From: Coriobacteriia bacterium
GTDB taxonomy: Bacteria > Actinomycetota > Coriobacteriia > WRKU01
Assembly (NCBI GenBank): GCA_009784095.1
Contig: WRDL01000041.1
Span: 1-10,786, forward strand
Length of the DNA stretch: 10,786 nucleotides
Direction of reading: 5' to 3'
The notes below the pieces were generated by a model. That model saw only the letters and a list, made by a program, of their open reading frames with translations, did no database searches and was not told the DNA's origin. Below are positions 1 to 6,876 of the stretch, piece by piece (positions within the stretch are counted from its first letter, which is position 1; every line of letters starts with the position of its first letter). A program made the position numbers and the translations under genes.

Positions 1-360
1 ATCGTGGGAAGCAACATGTTCGCGCACGAGAGCGGCATTCACGCGGACGGTGTGATCAAGAACCCGAAGACATACGAGATGTTCAGTCCCGATGAGGTCG
101 GGCTGGAGCGTCAGATCGTGGTCGGCAAGCATAGTGGATCGAAGACGATCGAGATGAAGCTCTCCGAATTCGGTATCCCCATCACGCGTGAGGAAGCCGC
201 TGAGATCCTACCGGCGGTGCGCGCCAAAGCGGTGCTCCTGAACCGATCTCTGTTCGACAAGGAATTGGTCAAGCTCTATCAGAAATTCAAAGCCGAGAAG
301 GACGCGATGAACGTCGGTGTTGAAACGGCAGCAGATGTCGCCGTCGCAGTAAAGGAATAA
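1..360 (+). CDS. Homocitrate/Re-citrate/isopropylmalate synthase-like protein, C-terminal part
   Basis: This is the last 119 residues of a synthase of the LeuA/NifV superfamily, open at the left edge of the window. Members condense acetyl-CoA with a 2-oxo acid. Visible are the family block FAHESGIHADG (fragment residues 7-17), NPKTYE (21-26), and GLERQIVVGKHSG (34-46). Only about 73 residues follow GKHSG, so the roughly 120-150-residue regulatory domain of ordinary leucine-pathway LeuA is absent. This places it with the short NifV/homocitrate/Re-citrate synthase group. The following genes encode a two-subunit aconitase-type hydratase and an isocitrate dehydrogenase, so I infer that it makes citrate from oxaloacetate (Re-citrate synthase, known from Clostridium kluyveri). 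Homocitrate synthase remains possible. The barrel residues that decide the substrate lie outside the window. Its stop is 13 bases before the next start, so it is co-transcribed. Confidence 0.85.
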   Translation: MVGSNMFAHESGIHADGVIKNPKTYEMFSPDEVGLERQIVVGKHSGSKTIEMKLSEFGIPITREEAAEILPAVRAKAVLLNRSLFDKELVKLYQKFKAEKDAMNVGVETAADVAVAVKE

Positions 361-373
361 AGGTAACTACGTA

Positions 374-1612
374 ATGGCAGGTAAAACGATCGCAGAGAAG
401 ATATTCTCGAACCATTCAGGAACGGATGTGCGTGCCGGTGACATCGTTGTCGCCGATGTCGATTTCGTCATGGGCCAAGACGGCACTTCACCACTCGCAA
501 TCCGCGCGCTCAAGAACATGGGTGCCGACACGGTGTTCGATCCCGATAAGGTCGCACTGGTGATGGACCACTCCAGCCCCAGCCCTAACGAGGGAGTCAG
601 CAGACTTCACACGATCATGCGCGAGTTCGCCCGTGAGAGTGGATGCCATGTCTACGACGTGGGATGCGGTGTGTGCCATCAGCTCATCCCCGAGCAAGGC
701 CACGTGGTCGCCGGGGATTTGGTGGTCGGCTGCGACAGCCATACCTGCACCTACGGCGCGCTCAATGTGTTCTCGACCGGGGTCGGCTCGACCGATGGAG
801 CCGCAGCGATGGTCAGCGGTAAACTCTGGTTCAAAGTCCCTGAGACGATCAAGGTCGTCTTTACCGGGGATCTCGGCGAGGACGTCACGAGCAAGGACCT
901 GATCTTGTATCTGGCAGGGCTGCTCGGTGCTGACGGAGCGACCTATCAAGCGCTCGAGTTCTCCGGTCCGGTCATCGACGCGATGAGCATCGATGAGCGT
1001 ATGACCATCTCGAATATGGCGATCGAGGTCGGCGCAAAAGCCGGGCTCATGGCTGCTGACGAGAAAACACTCGCCTGGCTTGGTGAGCACTCCGATCGCA
1101 CACCCGACCCGCAGAACCCCGATCTCGACGCGGTCTACTCGCGCGTCATCGAGATCGATCTGACCGATGTGTCCCGCCAGATCGCTAAACCTCATGCGGT
1201 CGACAACGTCGTCCCGCTCGCCGAGGTCGCCGGCACACCGATCGCCCAAGGGCTTATCGGCACCTGCACTAACGGTCGTCTCGACGATCTGGCGGCAGCC
1301 GCCAAGATCCTCGAGGGAAAGACGATACATCCAGATACGCGACTGATCGTCGCGCCCGCGTCACGTGATATCTATCTCGACGCGATCGAGAAAGGCTACA
1401 TCCAGACGTTAGTTAAAGCGGGCGCCAGTGTCGTGACCCCCGGATGTGGACCGTGCGTAGGGACCCACAATGGTGTTCCCAGCGATGGTGAGAACGTCAT
1501 CAGTACCGCGAATCGTAACTTCAAGGGGCGTATGGGTAACTCGAACGCCTTCATCTATCTGGCAAGTCCGGTCACGGTCGCGAAATCGGTATTGGCAGGT
1601 GAGATCGTATGA
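374..1612 (+). CDS. Aconitase/homoaconitase/3-isopropylmalate dehydratase family, large subunit
   Basis: This 412-residue protein is the catalytic large subunit of a two-subunit hydro-lyase of the LeuC/AksD type, close in length and sequence style to archaeal and clostridial members (about 400-430). The three Fe-S ligand cysteines are visible: C298 in GTCTNGRL and C358 and C361 in GCGPCVG, holding the [4Fe-4S] cluster. Other family blocks are DPDKVALVMDH (57-66), CDSHTCTYGAL (120-130), GVGSTD (136-141) and FKGRMGN (383-389). It isomerises a citrate-like acid (citrate, homocitrate or isopropylmalate) to the 2-hydroxy isomer in the cytosol, with the small subunit encoded next. An AAAGG ribosome binding site at 359-363 lies 10 bases before the ATG. 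The downstream isocitrate dehydrogenase argues for citrate as substrate, making it a functional aconitase; automatic annotation would probably say LeuC. Family assignment is secure, the substrate is inferred. Confidence 0.93.
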   Translation: MAGKTIAEKIFSNHSGTDVRAGDIVVADVDFVMGQDGTSPLAIRALKNMGADTVFDPDKVALVMDHSSPSPNEGVSRLHTIMREFARESGCHVYDVGCGVCHQLIPEQGHVVAGDLVVGCDSHTCTYGALNVFSTGVGSTDGAAAMVSGKLWFKVPETIKVVFTGDLGEDVTSKDLILYLAGLLGADGATYQALEFSGPVIDAMSIDERMTISNMAIEVGAKAGLMAADEKTLAWLGEHSDRTPDPQNPDLDAVYSRVIEIDLTDVSRQIAKPHAVDNVVPLAEVAGTPIAQGLIGTCTNGRLDDLAAAAKILEGKTIHPDTRLIVAPASRDIYLDAIEKGYIQTLVKAGASVVTPGCGPCVGTHNGVPSDGENVISTANRNFKGRMGNSNAFIYLASPVTVAKSVLAGEIV

Positions 1613-2151
1613 GCTACAAAGCGTTCAAATACGGTGACGACATCAATACCGATTACATTATCAGTGGTAAGTATAAGTTCAAGAGCGATGATATGGAGGC
1701 GATGGCCGTTCACGCGATGGAGGACCTCGACCCGCGCTACTACGAGAAAGTAAAGCCGGAAGGTGGATTTCTTGTGGCGGGTACCAACTTCGGTATGGGG
1801 TCATCGCGCGAGCAGGCTCCGCTCGTGCTCATCAATTCGAACACGCAGGCGGTGCTTGCAAAGAGCTTTGCGCGCATTTTCTATCGCAACGCGATCAACA
1901 CCGGTCTTCCGGTGGTCATCTGTGACACCGACCTTATCGACGACGGTGACGAACTCATCGTCGACCTCGAGGGAGGGAACATCACCAACGTCACGCAAAA
2001 TAGTGAGATCTCCTTTGCGCCGCTTCCTCCGGTCATGGCCCAGCTGCTCGCTGATGGCGGACTGGTGGAGCATTTCCGCAAACATGGAGGTTTCAACATC
2101 GATTCGACCGCTGCTGACACCAAGTCTTCAGACCGTGACGGATCGCGCTAA
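1609..2151 (+). CDS. Aconitase/homoaconitase/3-isopropylmalate dehydratase family, small subunit
   Basis: This 180-residue protein is the swivel-domain small subunit of the LeuD/AksE type, partner of the preceding gene. Its ATG overlaps the upstream stop as ATGA, the usual sign of translational coupling and 1:1 production. Visible blocks are GDDINTDYI (9-17), NFGMGSSREQAP (60-71), where the SSRE segment supplies substrate-binding residues, and FYRNAINTGLP (91-101). The position that is commonly Cys in NFGCGSSRE is Met63 here. The substrate-selecting loop after the first block reads GKYKFK (20-25); in methanogen enzymes this loop is YL-type and its residues separate isopropylmalate from homoaconitate substrates, so YKFK suggests a different substrate, plausibly citrate. 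The last 16 residues are polar and rich in Asp, Ser and Thr, and look like a disordered tail. Confidence 0.92.
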   Translation: MSYKAFKYGDDINTDYIISGKYKFKSDDMEAMAVHAMEDLDPRYYEKVKPEGGFLVAGTNFGMGSSREQAPLVLINSNTQAVLAKSFARIFYRNAINTGLPVVICDTDLIDDGDELIVDLEGGNITNVTQNSEISFAPLPPVMAQLLADGGLVEHFRKHGGFNIDSTAADTKSSDRDGSR

Positions 2152-2165
2152 GCAAGGAGACTGAA

Positions 2166-2783
2166 ATGCGACGCTACGAAGTAAATGTTGACACTCCAAT
2201 CGACGAGGTACTCGATCTGGCGAATCGCTACGTCTCAGTGCGCCGCGCGTTGGTCGAGGCGCTCACCAACTCATCCCGTCTGACACGTGAATATGCTTCG
2301 CAGGCGCTACTCGATATAGAGAAGAGCAACCCGGAGCTTATCGACGAGTTCAAAGAGGAGTTCATCGACGCGCTCTATCGTCCCGAGGCGCCGACGCGCT
2401 ACAACTGCCTCGAGATCATCAGTATCCTTGCGCATGATGATATGCGTCTGGTCGATCGGGCGTGGGATCCGTGCGAGGAGTGCCTCTACGACGAGGAATC
2501 CGGAGCGGTGCGTCTGGCGGCGTTCAAGGTCTTTACCGCCTATGGCGCTTCGACCTGCCCCCGTTCGCGCAAGGCGTGGTTTTTGATATCGGATGCACTG
2601 CGCTGCTATCACGGGGACCCGGAGTTCATTTCGATGCTCAACGAGTTCATTGCGATGCTCAAAGGCAACGTGGATGATACCGTCAAAGATGGCGCGATAG
2701 AGCAGTTCACATTCAACGCCGAGAATGCGACCGGCCTACTCAAAAGAAAAGCGCAGGAGATCGTCGACCTGTCCAAGCATTAG
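2166..2783 (+). CDS. Hypothetical HEAT-like alpha-helical protein in the half-TCA cluster
   Basis: I do not recognise this 205-residue protein as a named family. The start is firm: a strong AAGGAGA ribosome binding site at 2154-2160 lies 5 bases before the ATG, and the gene begins 14 bases after the hydratase small-subunit stop, so it belongs to the same transcript. It has no signal peptide or membrane segment and looks entirely helical, with amphipathic helices in loosely repeated units of about 35-40 residues (around 20-52, 56-92, 96-127, 135-165), as in HEAT/ARM scaffolds. Five cysteines are present (C81, C103, C106, C131, C147), with a CEEC pair at 103-106 that could bind metal or form a disulfide. 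Acidic residues dominate the N-terminal half. HEAT-like folds usually mediate protein-protein contact, so it could chaperone, assemble or regulate the neighbouring enzymes; that is inference only. Confidence 0.85.
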   Translation: MRRYEVNVDTPIDEVLDLANRYVSVRRALVEALTNSSRLTREYASQALLDIEKSNPELIDEFKEEFIDALYRPEAPTRYNCLEIISILAHDDMRLVDRAWDPCEECLYDEESGAVRLAAFKVFTAYGASTCPRSRKAWFLISDALRCYHGDPEFISMLNEFIAMLKGNVDDTVKDGAIEQFTFNAENATGLLKRKAQEIVDLSKH

Positions 2784-2801
2784 GCGCACGCTCGAAGTGG
2801 T

Positions 2802-2809
2802 GCTACACT
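2802..2809 (+). promoter_or_regulatory. Candidate extended -10 promoter for isocitrate dehydrogenase
   Basis: A TG-C-TACACT element forms an extended -10 box 19 bases after the stop of the HEAT-like gene, giving a predicted transcript start near 2816 and a leader of about 90 bases before the dehydrogenase ATG. No good -35 hexamer stands at 17 bases; TTAGGC at 2780-2785 is a weak match with an 18-base spacer. The same TG-C-TA pattern occurs upstream of degV. The 122-base gap, large compared with the tight spacing before it, also supports an internal promoter. Confidence 0.4.
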
Positions 2810-2815
2810 GCTAAG

Positions 2816-2872
2816 GCGTGAAAACACGCGAATAAAAAGGGAATACGTAGAGTTCGAACCGGAGCGATCCGG
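2816..2872 (+). other. Two short hairpins in the isocitrate dehydrogenase leader
   Basis: Two perfect small inverted repeats lie in the untranslated leader. GCGTG-AAAA-CACGC occupies 2816-2829, starting at the predicted transcript start, and CCGGA-GCGA-TCCGG occupies 2859-2872, the latter closed by a GNRA-type tetraloop. Neither is followed by a T-run, so they are not intrinsic terminators for the upstream genes. They could stabilise the 5' end of the messenger or serve as a regulatory structure. With 5-bp stems, chance occurrence cannot be excluded. Confidence 0.35.
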
Positions 2873-2905
2873 CGAGAATTGAGTCGAGAAAGAGAGTACT
2901 TATAG

Positions 2906-3985
2906 ATGCATACCGTTACCTTGATCCCCGGCGATGGCATTGGACCTGAGATCACCGCAGCGATGAGACGCGTGGTCACCTCTACCGGCGTAGATATCGA
3001 TTGGGAAATCCAAGAAGCAGGCGAGGCGGTCATGGAGAGTGAGGGGACTCCACTTCCCGACCGCGTCATCGAATCCATCAAGAAGAACAAGGTCGCCATC
3101 AAGGGACCGATCACCACCCCGGTCGGTACCGGTTTTCGCTCGATCAATGTGGCGATGCGCAAGGCGCTCGACCTCTATATCAACCTGCGGCCGGCAAAAA
3201 GCTACGGTTGCGATCGCTATAAGGATGCTCCTGGCGCCAAGCCGATCGATATCGTGATCTTTCGCGAGAACACCGAGGACCTCTATGCCGGTATCGAGTT
3301 CGAGATGGGCAGCGATGAGGCGAACGAACTGCGCGCGTGCATCGAGGAGCTCGAAGGGACCGCTATCCGCGCGGATGCCGGCATCTCGATCAAACCGATC
3401 AGCGAGTTCGGCACGCGCCGCATCGTCAAGGCTGCGTTCGACTATGCTCTCGCCAACGATCGCAAGAAGGTCACGTGTGTGCATAAAGCCAACATCATGA
3501 AACACACCGATGGTCTGTTCCTTCGGGTCGCGCGCGAGGTCGCCGAAGAGTATGCGGATACCGGTATCGAGTTCGAGGACTGGATCATCGATGCCGCATG
3601 CATGCGCCTGGTGGTCGACCCCTCGCAGTTCGACGTCATGGTCATGCCGAACCTTGCCGGCGATATCCTCAGTGATCTGTGCGCCGGATTGGTCGGAGGG
3701 CTCGGTATCGCTCCGGGGGCCAACATCGGAGACAATGAGGCGCTGTTCGAGCCGGTTCACGGTTCGGCGCCGCGTCGCGCCGGACAGGGTATTGCGAACC
3801 CGACGGCGCTCATCTTGACCTCAGCGATGATGCTTCGTCATTTGGGCGAAGGCGAGGCGGCAGCCAAGATCGAAAATGCGGTCAATACGGTGCTGACCGA
3901 GCGCAAGACGGTCACCTATGATTTGGGCGGGGAAGCCTCGACCGAGGAGTATGCCGATGCGCTGATCGCCGAGATAACGAGGTAG
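2906..3985 (+). CDS. icd: Isocitrate dehydrogenase (isocitrate/isopropylmalate dehydrogenase family)
   Basis: This 359-residue beta-decarboxylating dehydrogenase converts isocitrate to 2-oxoglutarate and CO2. The family blocks are VTLIPGDGIGPE (4-15), LDLYINLRP (88-96), FRENTEDLYAGIE (119-131) and VHKANIM (192-198), with metal-binding aspartates in the IDAACM (228-233) and AGDILSDL (251-258) segments. Substrate specificity is readable: FRSINVAMRK (77-86) has Ser79-x-Asn81, matching Ser113 and Asn115 of E. coli isocitrate dehydrogenase; isopropylmalate and homoisocitrate dehydrogenases differ there. The stretch around IRADAGISIKP (154-164) also resembles E. coli Icd. In the cofactor site, HGSAPRRAGQ (285-294) has Arg290-Arg291 where NADP enzymes have Lys-Tyr and many NAD enzymes Asp-Ile, so cofactor use is uncertain and leans to NADP. 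A purine-rich AAAGAGAG at 2889-2896 precedes the ATG by 9 bases. It completes the route to 2-oxoglutarate begun by the upstream genes. Confidence 0.92.
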   Translation: MHTVTLIPGDGIGPEITAAMRRVVTSTGVDIDWEIQEAGEAVMESEGTPLPDRVIESIKKNKVAIKGPITTPVGTGFRSINVAMRKALDLYINLRPAKSYGCDRYKDAPGAKPIDIVIFRENTEDLYAGIEFEMGSDEANELRACIEELEGTAIRADAGISIKPISEFGTRRIVKAAFDYALANDRKKVTCVHKANIMKHTDGLFLRVAREVAEEYADTGIEFEDWIIDAACMRLVVDPSQFDVMVMPNLAGDILSDLCAGLVGGLGIAPGANIGDNEALFEPVHGSAPRRAGQGIANPTALILTSAMMLRHLGEGEAAAKIENAVNTVLTERKTVTYDLGGEASTEEYADALIAEITR

Positions 3986-3986
3986 T

Positions 3987-4014
3987 GAGACAAAAGGAAC
4001 CGACCCTACTGTCT
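3987..4014. repeat. Intergenic repeat-like element, related to the purB/nth hairpin
   Basis: Immediately after the isocitrate dehydrogenase stop, a segment begins GAGACAAAAGG and ends CCCTACTGTCT. Its outer five bases on each side are complementary (AGACA at 3988-3992, TGTCT at 4010-4014) around an imperfect centre. The ten bases CCTACTGTCT at 4005-4014 recur exactly at 8235-8244, and GAGACA recurs at 8215-8220, both inside the inverted repeat between purB and nth. I infer a degraded copy of a small dispersed repeat. Only two copies are visible, so the family status is tentative. Confidence 0.4.
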
Positions 4015-4031
4015 TGTGAAAAGGAGTCCCC

Positions 4032-5837
4032 ATGCAACGGGATGATATCAGGAACATAGCGATCATCGCGCATGTCGATCATGGCAAGACGACGCTCGTC
4101 GATCGGCTGCTGCAATCAGCCGGCATCTTTCGCGAGAATCAGCAGGTCGAAGAACGAGTGCTCGATTCGAACGACCAAGAGCGCGAACGGGGCATCACGA
4201 TCCTGGCAAAGAACTTCTCCATCCGCTGGAAAGATACCAAGATCAACGTTATAGACACGCCCGGTCATGCCGATTTTGGTGGGGAGGTCGAGCGGGTGCT
4301 CAAGATGGCAGACGGATGTTTGCTCCTCGTGGACGCCTTCGACGGTCCGATGCCACAGACGCGCTTCGTGTTGCGCAAAGCGCTCGAGAACGAGCTGCAG
4401 CCCATAGTAGTGATCAACAAGATCGACCGTGACGGCGCGCGTCCGCATGAGGTGCTCGATGAGGTATTCGAGCTGATGCTCGAGTTGGGTGCTAACGATG
4501 ATCAACTCGATTTCCCGGTCATCTATACCAGCGCGGTCAACGGCTACGCGCGCTTGGAACCCGATGACGGCACGATGGATATGGCACCACTTCTCGATGC
4601 CATCCTCGAATACATCCCTGCTCCCGAGGTCGATCTGGACGGACCACTGGCTCTGCAGATCTGTCAGATCGATTACTCGAACTATGTCGGGCGCATCGGG
4701 GTCGGTCGCATCTTTTCCGGTGAGATTAGACAAGGTGAACGTATCGCGGTCATCAAGAACGATGGTACGAACGCGAATGCGACAGTCAAGCAACTCTTCA
4801 CGTTCGAAGCGCTCGGCAAGCAAGAAGCCAAAGAGGCGCAAGCCGGAGATATCGTCGCGGTCGTCGGGGTCGAGAACACCGACATCGGTGATCTGTATAC
4901 CTGTCAGGAGAATCCGGTACAGATCGACGCGATCCATGTCGAGGAGCCGACGATGTCGATCGTCTTCGAGGCGTCGACCTCTCCGCTCGTCGGTCAGGAA
5001 GGCGACATCGTGGGTGGACGCCAGATCAAGGAACGTCTCATTCGGGAGGGCGATGCGAACATCGCGATGCGCATCTCGGAGACCGAGGATAAGCGTGGCA
5101 TGGAGGTCGCCGGTCGTGGAGTACTGCATCTATCGGTCCTGATGGAGACGATGCGTCGTGAGGGATTCGAGTTCCAGGTCGGTCGTCCGCGCGTCATCAT
5201 GCGCACCGATGAGGCAGGCAACAAACTCGAGCCGATCGAACTTGCAGTGGTCGATGTGCCCAGCGAGTATGCCGGCAAGGTCATCGAGATCTTCGGAGCT
5301 GCCGGAGGCGAGATGAGCGATATGGTCCAAGGCGAGGACTTCGTCCACCTCGAATTCCATATCCCGACGCGTGGCGTGATGGGTTTGCGTACCAATATAT
5401 TGAACGCGACCCGTGGCGAGGCGACGCTGTTCCACCATTTCAGCGAGTACGGACCGTTCAAGGGCGAGCTCGGTGGTCGTCAAAACGGCTCGATCATCGC
5501 AATGAGCACCGACAAGGCGGTCGCCTATGCGCTCGATACCATCCAGGAGCGCGGTACGCTGTTCATCGCGCCGGGAGATTGGTGCTATGAAGGCATGATC
5601 GTCGGCGAGAACGCCCGGTCAGAAGATATGGTCGTAAACGTCGCGAAAGCCAAGCAGCTCACCAATGTACGCGCCGCCGGCTCGGACAAAGGGATAGTCC
5701 TTGCCCCTCCGGCGACCTTCACCCTCGAAGAGGCGCTCGAGTATATCGAGGACGATGAGCTCGTCGAGATAACCCCACAGAACATCCGTCTGCGCAAACG
5801 ACTTCTCAACGACAAGGATCGCAAGCGGGCACGCTAG
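4032..5837 (+). CDS. typA: Translational GTPase TypA/BipA
   Basis: This 601-residue protein has the normal length for TypA/BipA, a ribosome-binding GTPase related to EF-G that supports ribosome assembly and growth under stress such as cold. All five G-motifs are intact: AHVDHGKT (13-20), ERGITI (52-57), DTPGHAD (75-81), NKID (129-132) and SAVNG (167-171). A beta-barrel domain 2 follows (about 200-290), then EF-G-like domains III and V, and the TypA-specific C-terminal part with GPFKGELGGRQNGS and the end region EITPQNIRLRK. EF-G's domain IV is absent, as expected. The start is supported by AAGGAG at 4021-4026, 5 bases before the ATG. The C-terminus is strongly basic, as is common in this family for rRNA contact. 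It is preceded by the repeat-like element and shows no functional link to the carbon cluster. No clear terminator follows. Confidence 0.97.
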   Translation: MQRDDIRNIAIIAHVDHGKTTLVDRLLQSAGIFRENQQVEERVLDSNDQERERGITILAKNFSIRWKDTKINVIDTPGHADFGGEVERVLKMADGCLLLVDAFDGPMPQTRFVLRKALENELQPIVVINKIDRDGARPHEVLDEVFELMLELGANDDQLDFPVIYTSAVNGYARLEPDDGTMDMAPLLDAILEYIPAPEVDLDGPLALQICQIDYSNYVGRIGVGRIFSGEIRQGERIAVIKNDGTNANATVKQLFTFEALGKQEAKEAQAGDIVAVVGVENTDIGDLYTCQENPVQIDAIHVEEPTMSIVFEASTSPLVGQEGDIVGGRQIKERLIREGDANIAMRISETEDKRGMEVAGRGVLHLSVLMETMRREGFEFQVGRPRVIMRTDEAGNKLEPIELAVVDVPSEYAGKVIEIFGAAGGEMSDMVQGEDFVHLEFHIPTRGVMGLRTNILNATRGEATLFHHFSEYGPFKGELGGRQNGSIIAMSTDKAVAYALDTIQERGTLFIAPGDWCYEGMIVGENARSEDMVVNVAKAKQLTNVRAAGSDKGIVLAPPATFTLEEALEYIEDDELVEITPQNIRLRKRLLNDKDRKRAR

Positions 5838-5943
5838 AGAACGAAAGCAAGCGCCATCCCCCAAATACAGCGCGCTCAGAATGTGACGCGATCTTGTGTT
5901 CTCACCCGTGAGTGGACACCTCGTCAGCCATCCTATTCGTGCA

Positions 5944-5952
5944 TGCTATCAT
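5944..5952 (+). promoter_or_regulatory. Extended -10 promoter upstream of degV
   Basis: TG-C-TATCAT is a near-perfect extended -10 box (five of six hexamer bases, correct TGn extension). It predicts transcription starting around 5959 and a leader of about 33 bases before the degV ATG at 5992. The -35 region at a 17-base spacing (TCAGCC) is poor, which is typical for extended -10 promoters; TGGACA at 5913-5918 is too far upstream. The rest of the 154-base gap after typA holds a small imperfect hairpin around 5896-5918 and no gene. Confidence 0.5.
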
Positions 5953-5991
5953 GAGAAGGTCAGAGAAATCTTGAAGGGAATGGGTGTTAGT

Positions 5992-6855
5992 ATGGCTGTC
6001 AAACTCCTCATCGACTCTACGAACTATTTGAGCCCTGAAGACATCGAGCGCTTCGGAATGCGTCAAGTCTCTCTCTATATCAACGACGGTGACAAGCACG
6101 ATCGCGAGCTCGATCTCGACTATTCTGATTTCTATACTCGCCTGGCAGATACGACCGAGATACCCACATCGGCTCAGCCTTCCCATGGAGCGATCATCAA
6201 AGAGATGAGCGAGATCATATCCGAGGGAGATGAGGTGCTCGGGTTGACGATCTCATCAGAGATGAGCGGCACATACGACTCGTTCTGCATGGCAGCCGAG
6301 CAGATCAAAGAGAAGAATCCCGATGCGGTCATCGAAATCGTCGACACCTGGTCCAACTGCCTTCAAGAAGGTTTTGCAGTGTTGAGCGCTGCCGAGGTGG
6401 CCGCAGCCGGCGGTACGATGCAGGAGTGCATCGACGCGGCTGAGGCTACCATCGCACGCACGCGGTTCGTCTTTGCTCCACATACCCTCGAATATCTCGA
6501 ACGGGGAGGACGAATCGGCACCGCAGCCGCTCTTCTGGGTTCGGTACTCAAGCTGGTCCCGATCCTTTCGGTCGAAGACGGTTCGGTCGTCACGCTCAGT
6601 AAAGTGAGGACCTATCCCAAGGCACTCGCATCGCTGAGCGAACACCTCCATAAGGATATCGATGCGGCGGGTGGGCTTAAACGGATCGCGGTCCACACCA
6701 TCGCTGACAGCGAGCATGCGCAAGCGTTCGCCGACACCTACATCGAGCCTCTTGTCGGACATCCGCTCGATATCGTTCCGATCGGTCCGGTCATCGGCGC
6801 GCACGTCGGTCCGGCGGTCGGTGTCGTCTATGAAACAAATGATCCCTTACGCTGA
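5992..6855 (+). CDS. DegV family fatty-acid-binding protein
   Basis: This 287-residue protein is a DegV/FakB-type lipid carrier. In better-studied bacteria such proteins hold a fatty acid in a buried pocket and present it to the fatty acid kinase FakA for incorporation into phospholipid. Visible blocks are IDST (7-10), TSAQPS (59-64), SSEMSGTY (88-95), LEYLERGGRIG (166-176) and GPVIGAHVGP (265-274). The usual DSxxxSxGxG block reads VDTWSNCLQEG (117-127), which looks like a lineage variant. An open frame extends 32 codons upstream to 5896, but family alignment begins at MAVKLLIDST, and the extended -10 box lies inside that extension, so I chose 5992. An AAGGGA at 5974-5979 lies 12 bases upstream, a long spacing; ATG 5980 in frame is an alternative. 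No kinase gene is nearby. purB follows after 21 bases, so they probably share a transcript. Confidence 0.9.
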   Translation: MAVKLLIDSTNYLSPEDIERFGMRQVSLYINDGDKHDRELDLDYSDFYTRLADTTEIPTSAQPSHGAIIKEMSEIISEGDEVLGLTISSEMSGTYDSFCMAAEQIKEKNPDAVIEIVDTWSNCLQEGFAVLSAAEVAAAGGTMQECIDAAEATIARTRFVFAPHTLEYLERGGRIGTAAALLGSVLKLVPILSVEDGSVVTLSKVRTYPKALASLSEHLHKDIDAAGGLKRIAVHTIADSEHAQAFADTYIEPLVGHPLDIVPIGPVIGAHVGPAVGVVYETNDPLR

Positions 6856-6876
6856 TCCAAGAAAGGGCACTCCATC

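Noticed and set aside
488..1330. Long minus-strand open frame of 280 codons opposite the hydratase large subunit
   Set aside because: It mirrors the codon pattern of the real gene, has no family motifs and no ribosome binding site, and its opposite strand is a clear conserved protein.
1..2151. Ordinary leucine biosynthesis (leuACD) operon
   Set aside because: The synthase lacks the LeuA regulatory domain, no leuB follows, and the dehydrogenase in the cluster carries the isocitrate motif. I kept this as an alternative for individual enzymes but not as the main reading.
2816..2829. Terminator after the HEAT-like gene
   Set aside because: The stem is only 5 bp and no T-run follows, so it does not meet the criteria for an intrinsic terminator.
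4116..5129. Minus-strand open frame of 337 codons opposite typA, and similar ones at 2900-3760 and 6847-7797
   Set aside because: All lie inside unmistakable genes. Their Asp/Arg/Leu-rich composition is what reverse-frame reading of GAT-, CGC- and GAG-rich coding sequence gives.
5896..5991. Longer degV start at 5896
   Set aside because: The extra 32 residues do not resemble DegV proteins and would cover the extended -10 promoter at 5944-5952.
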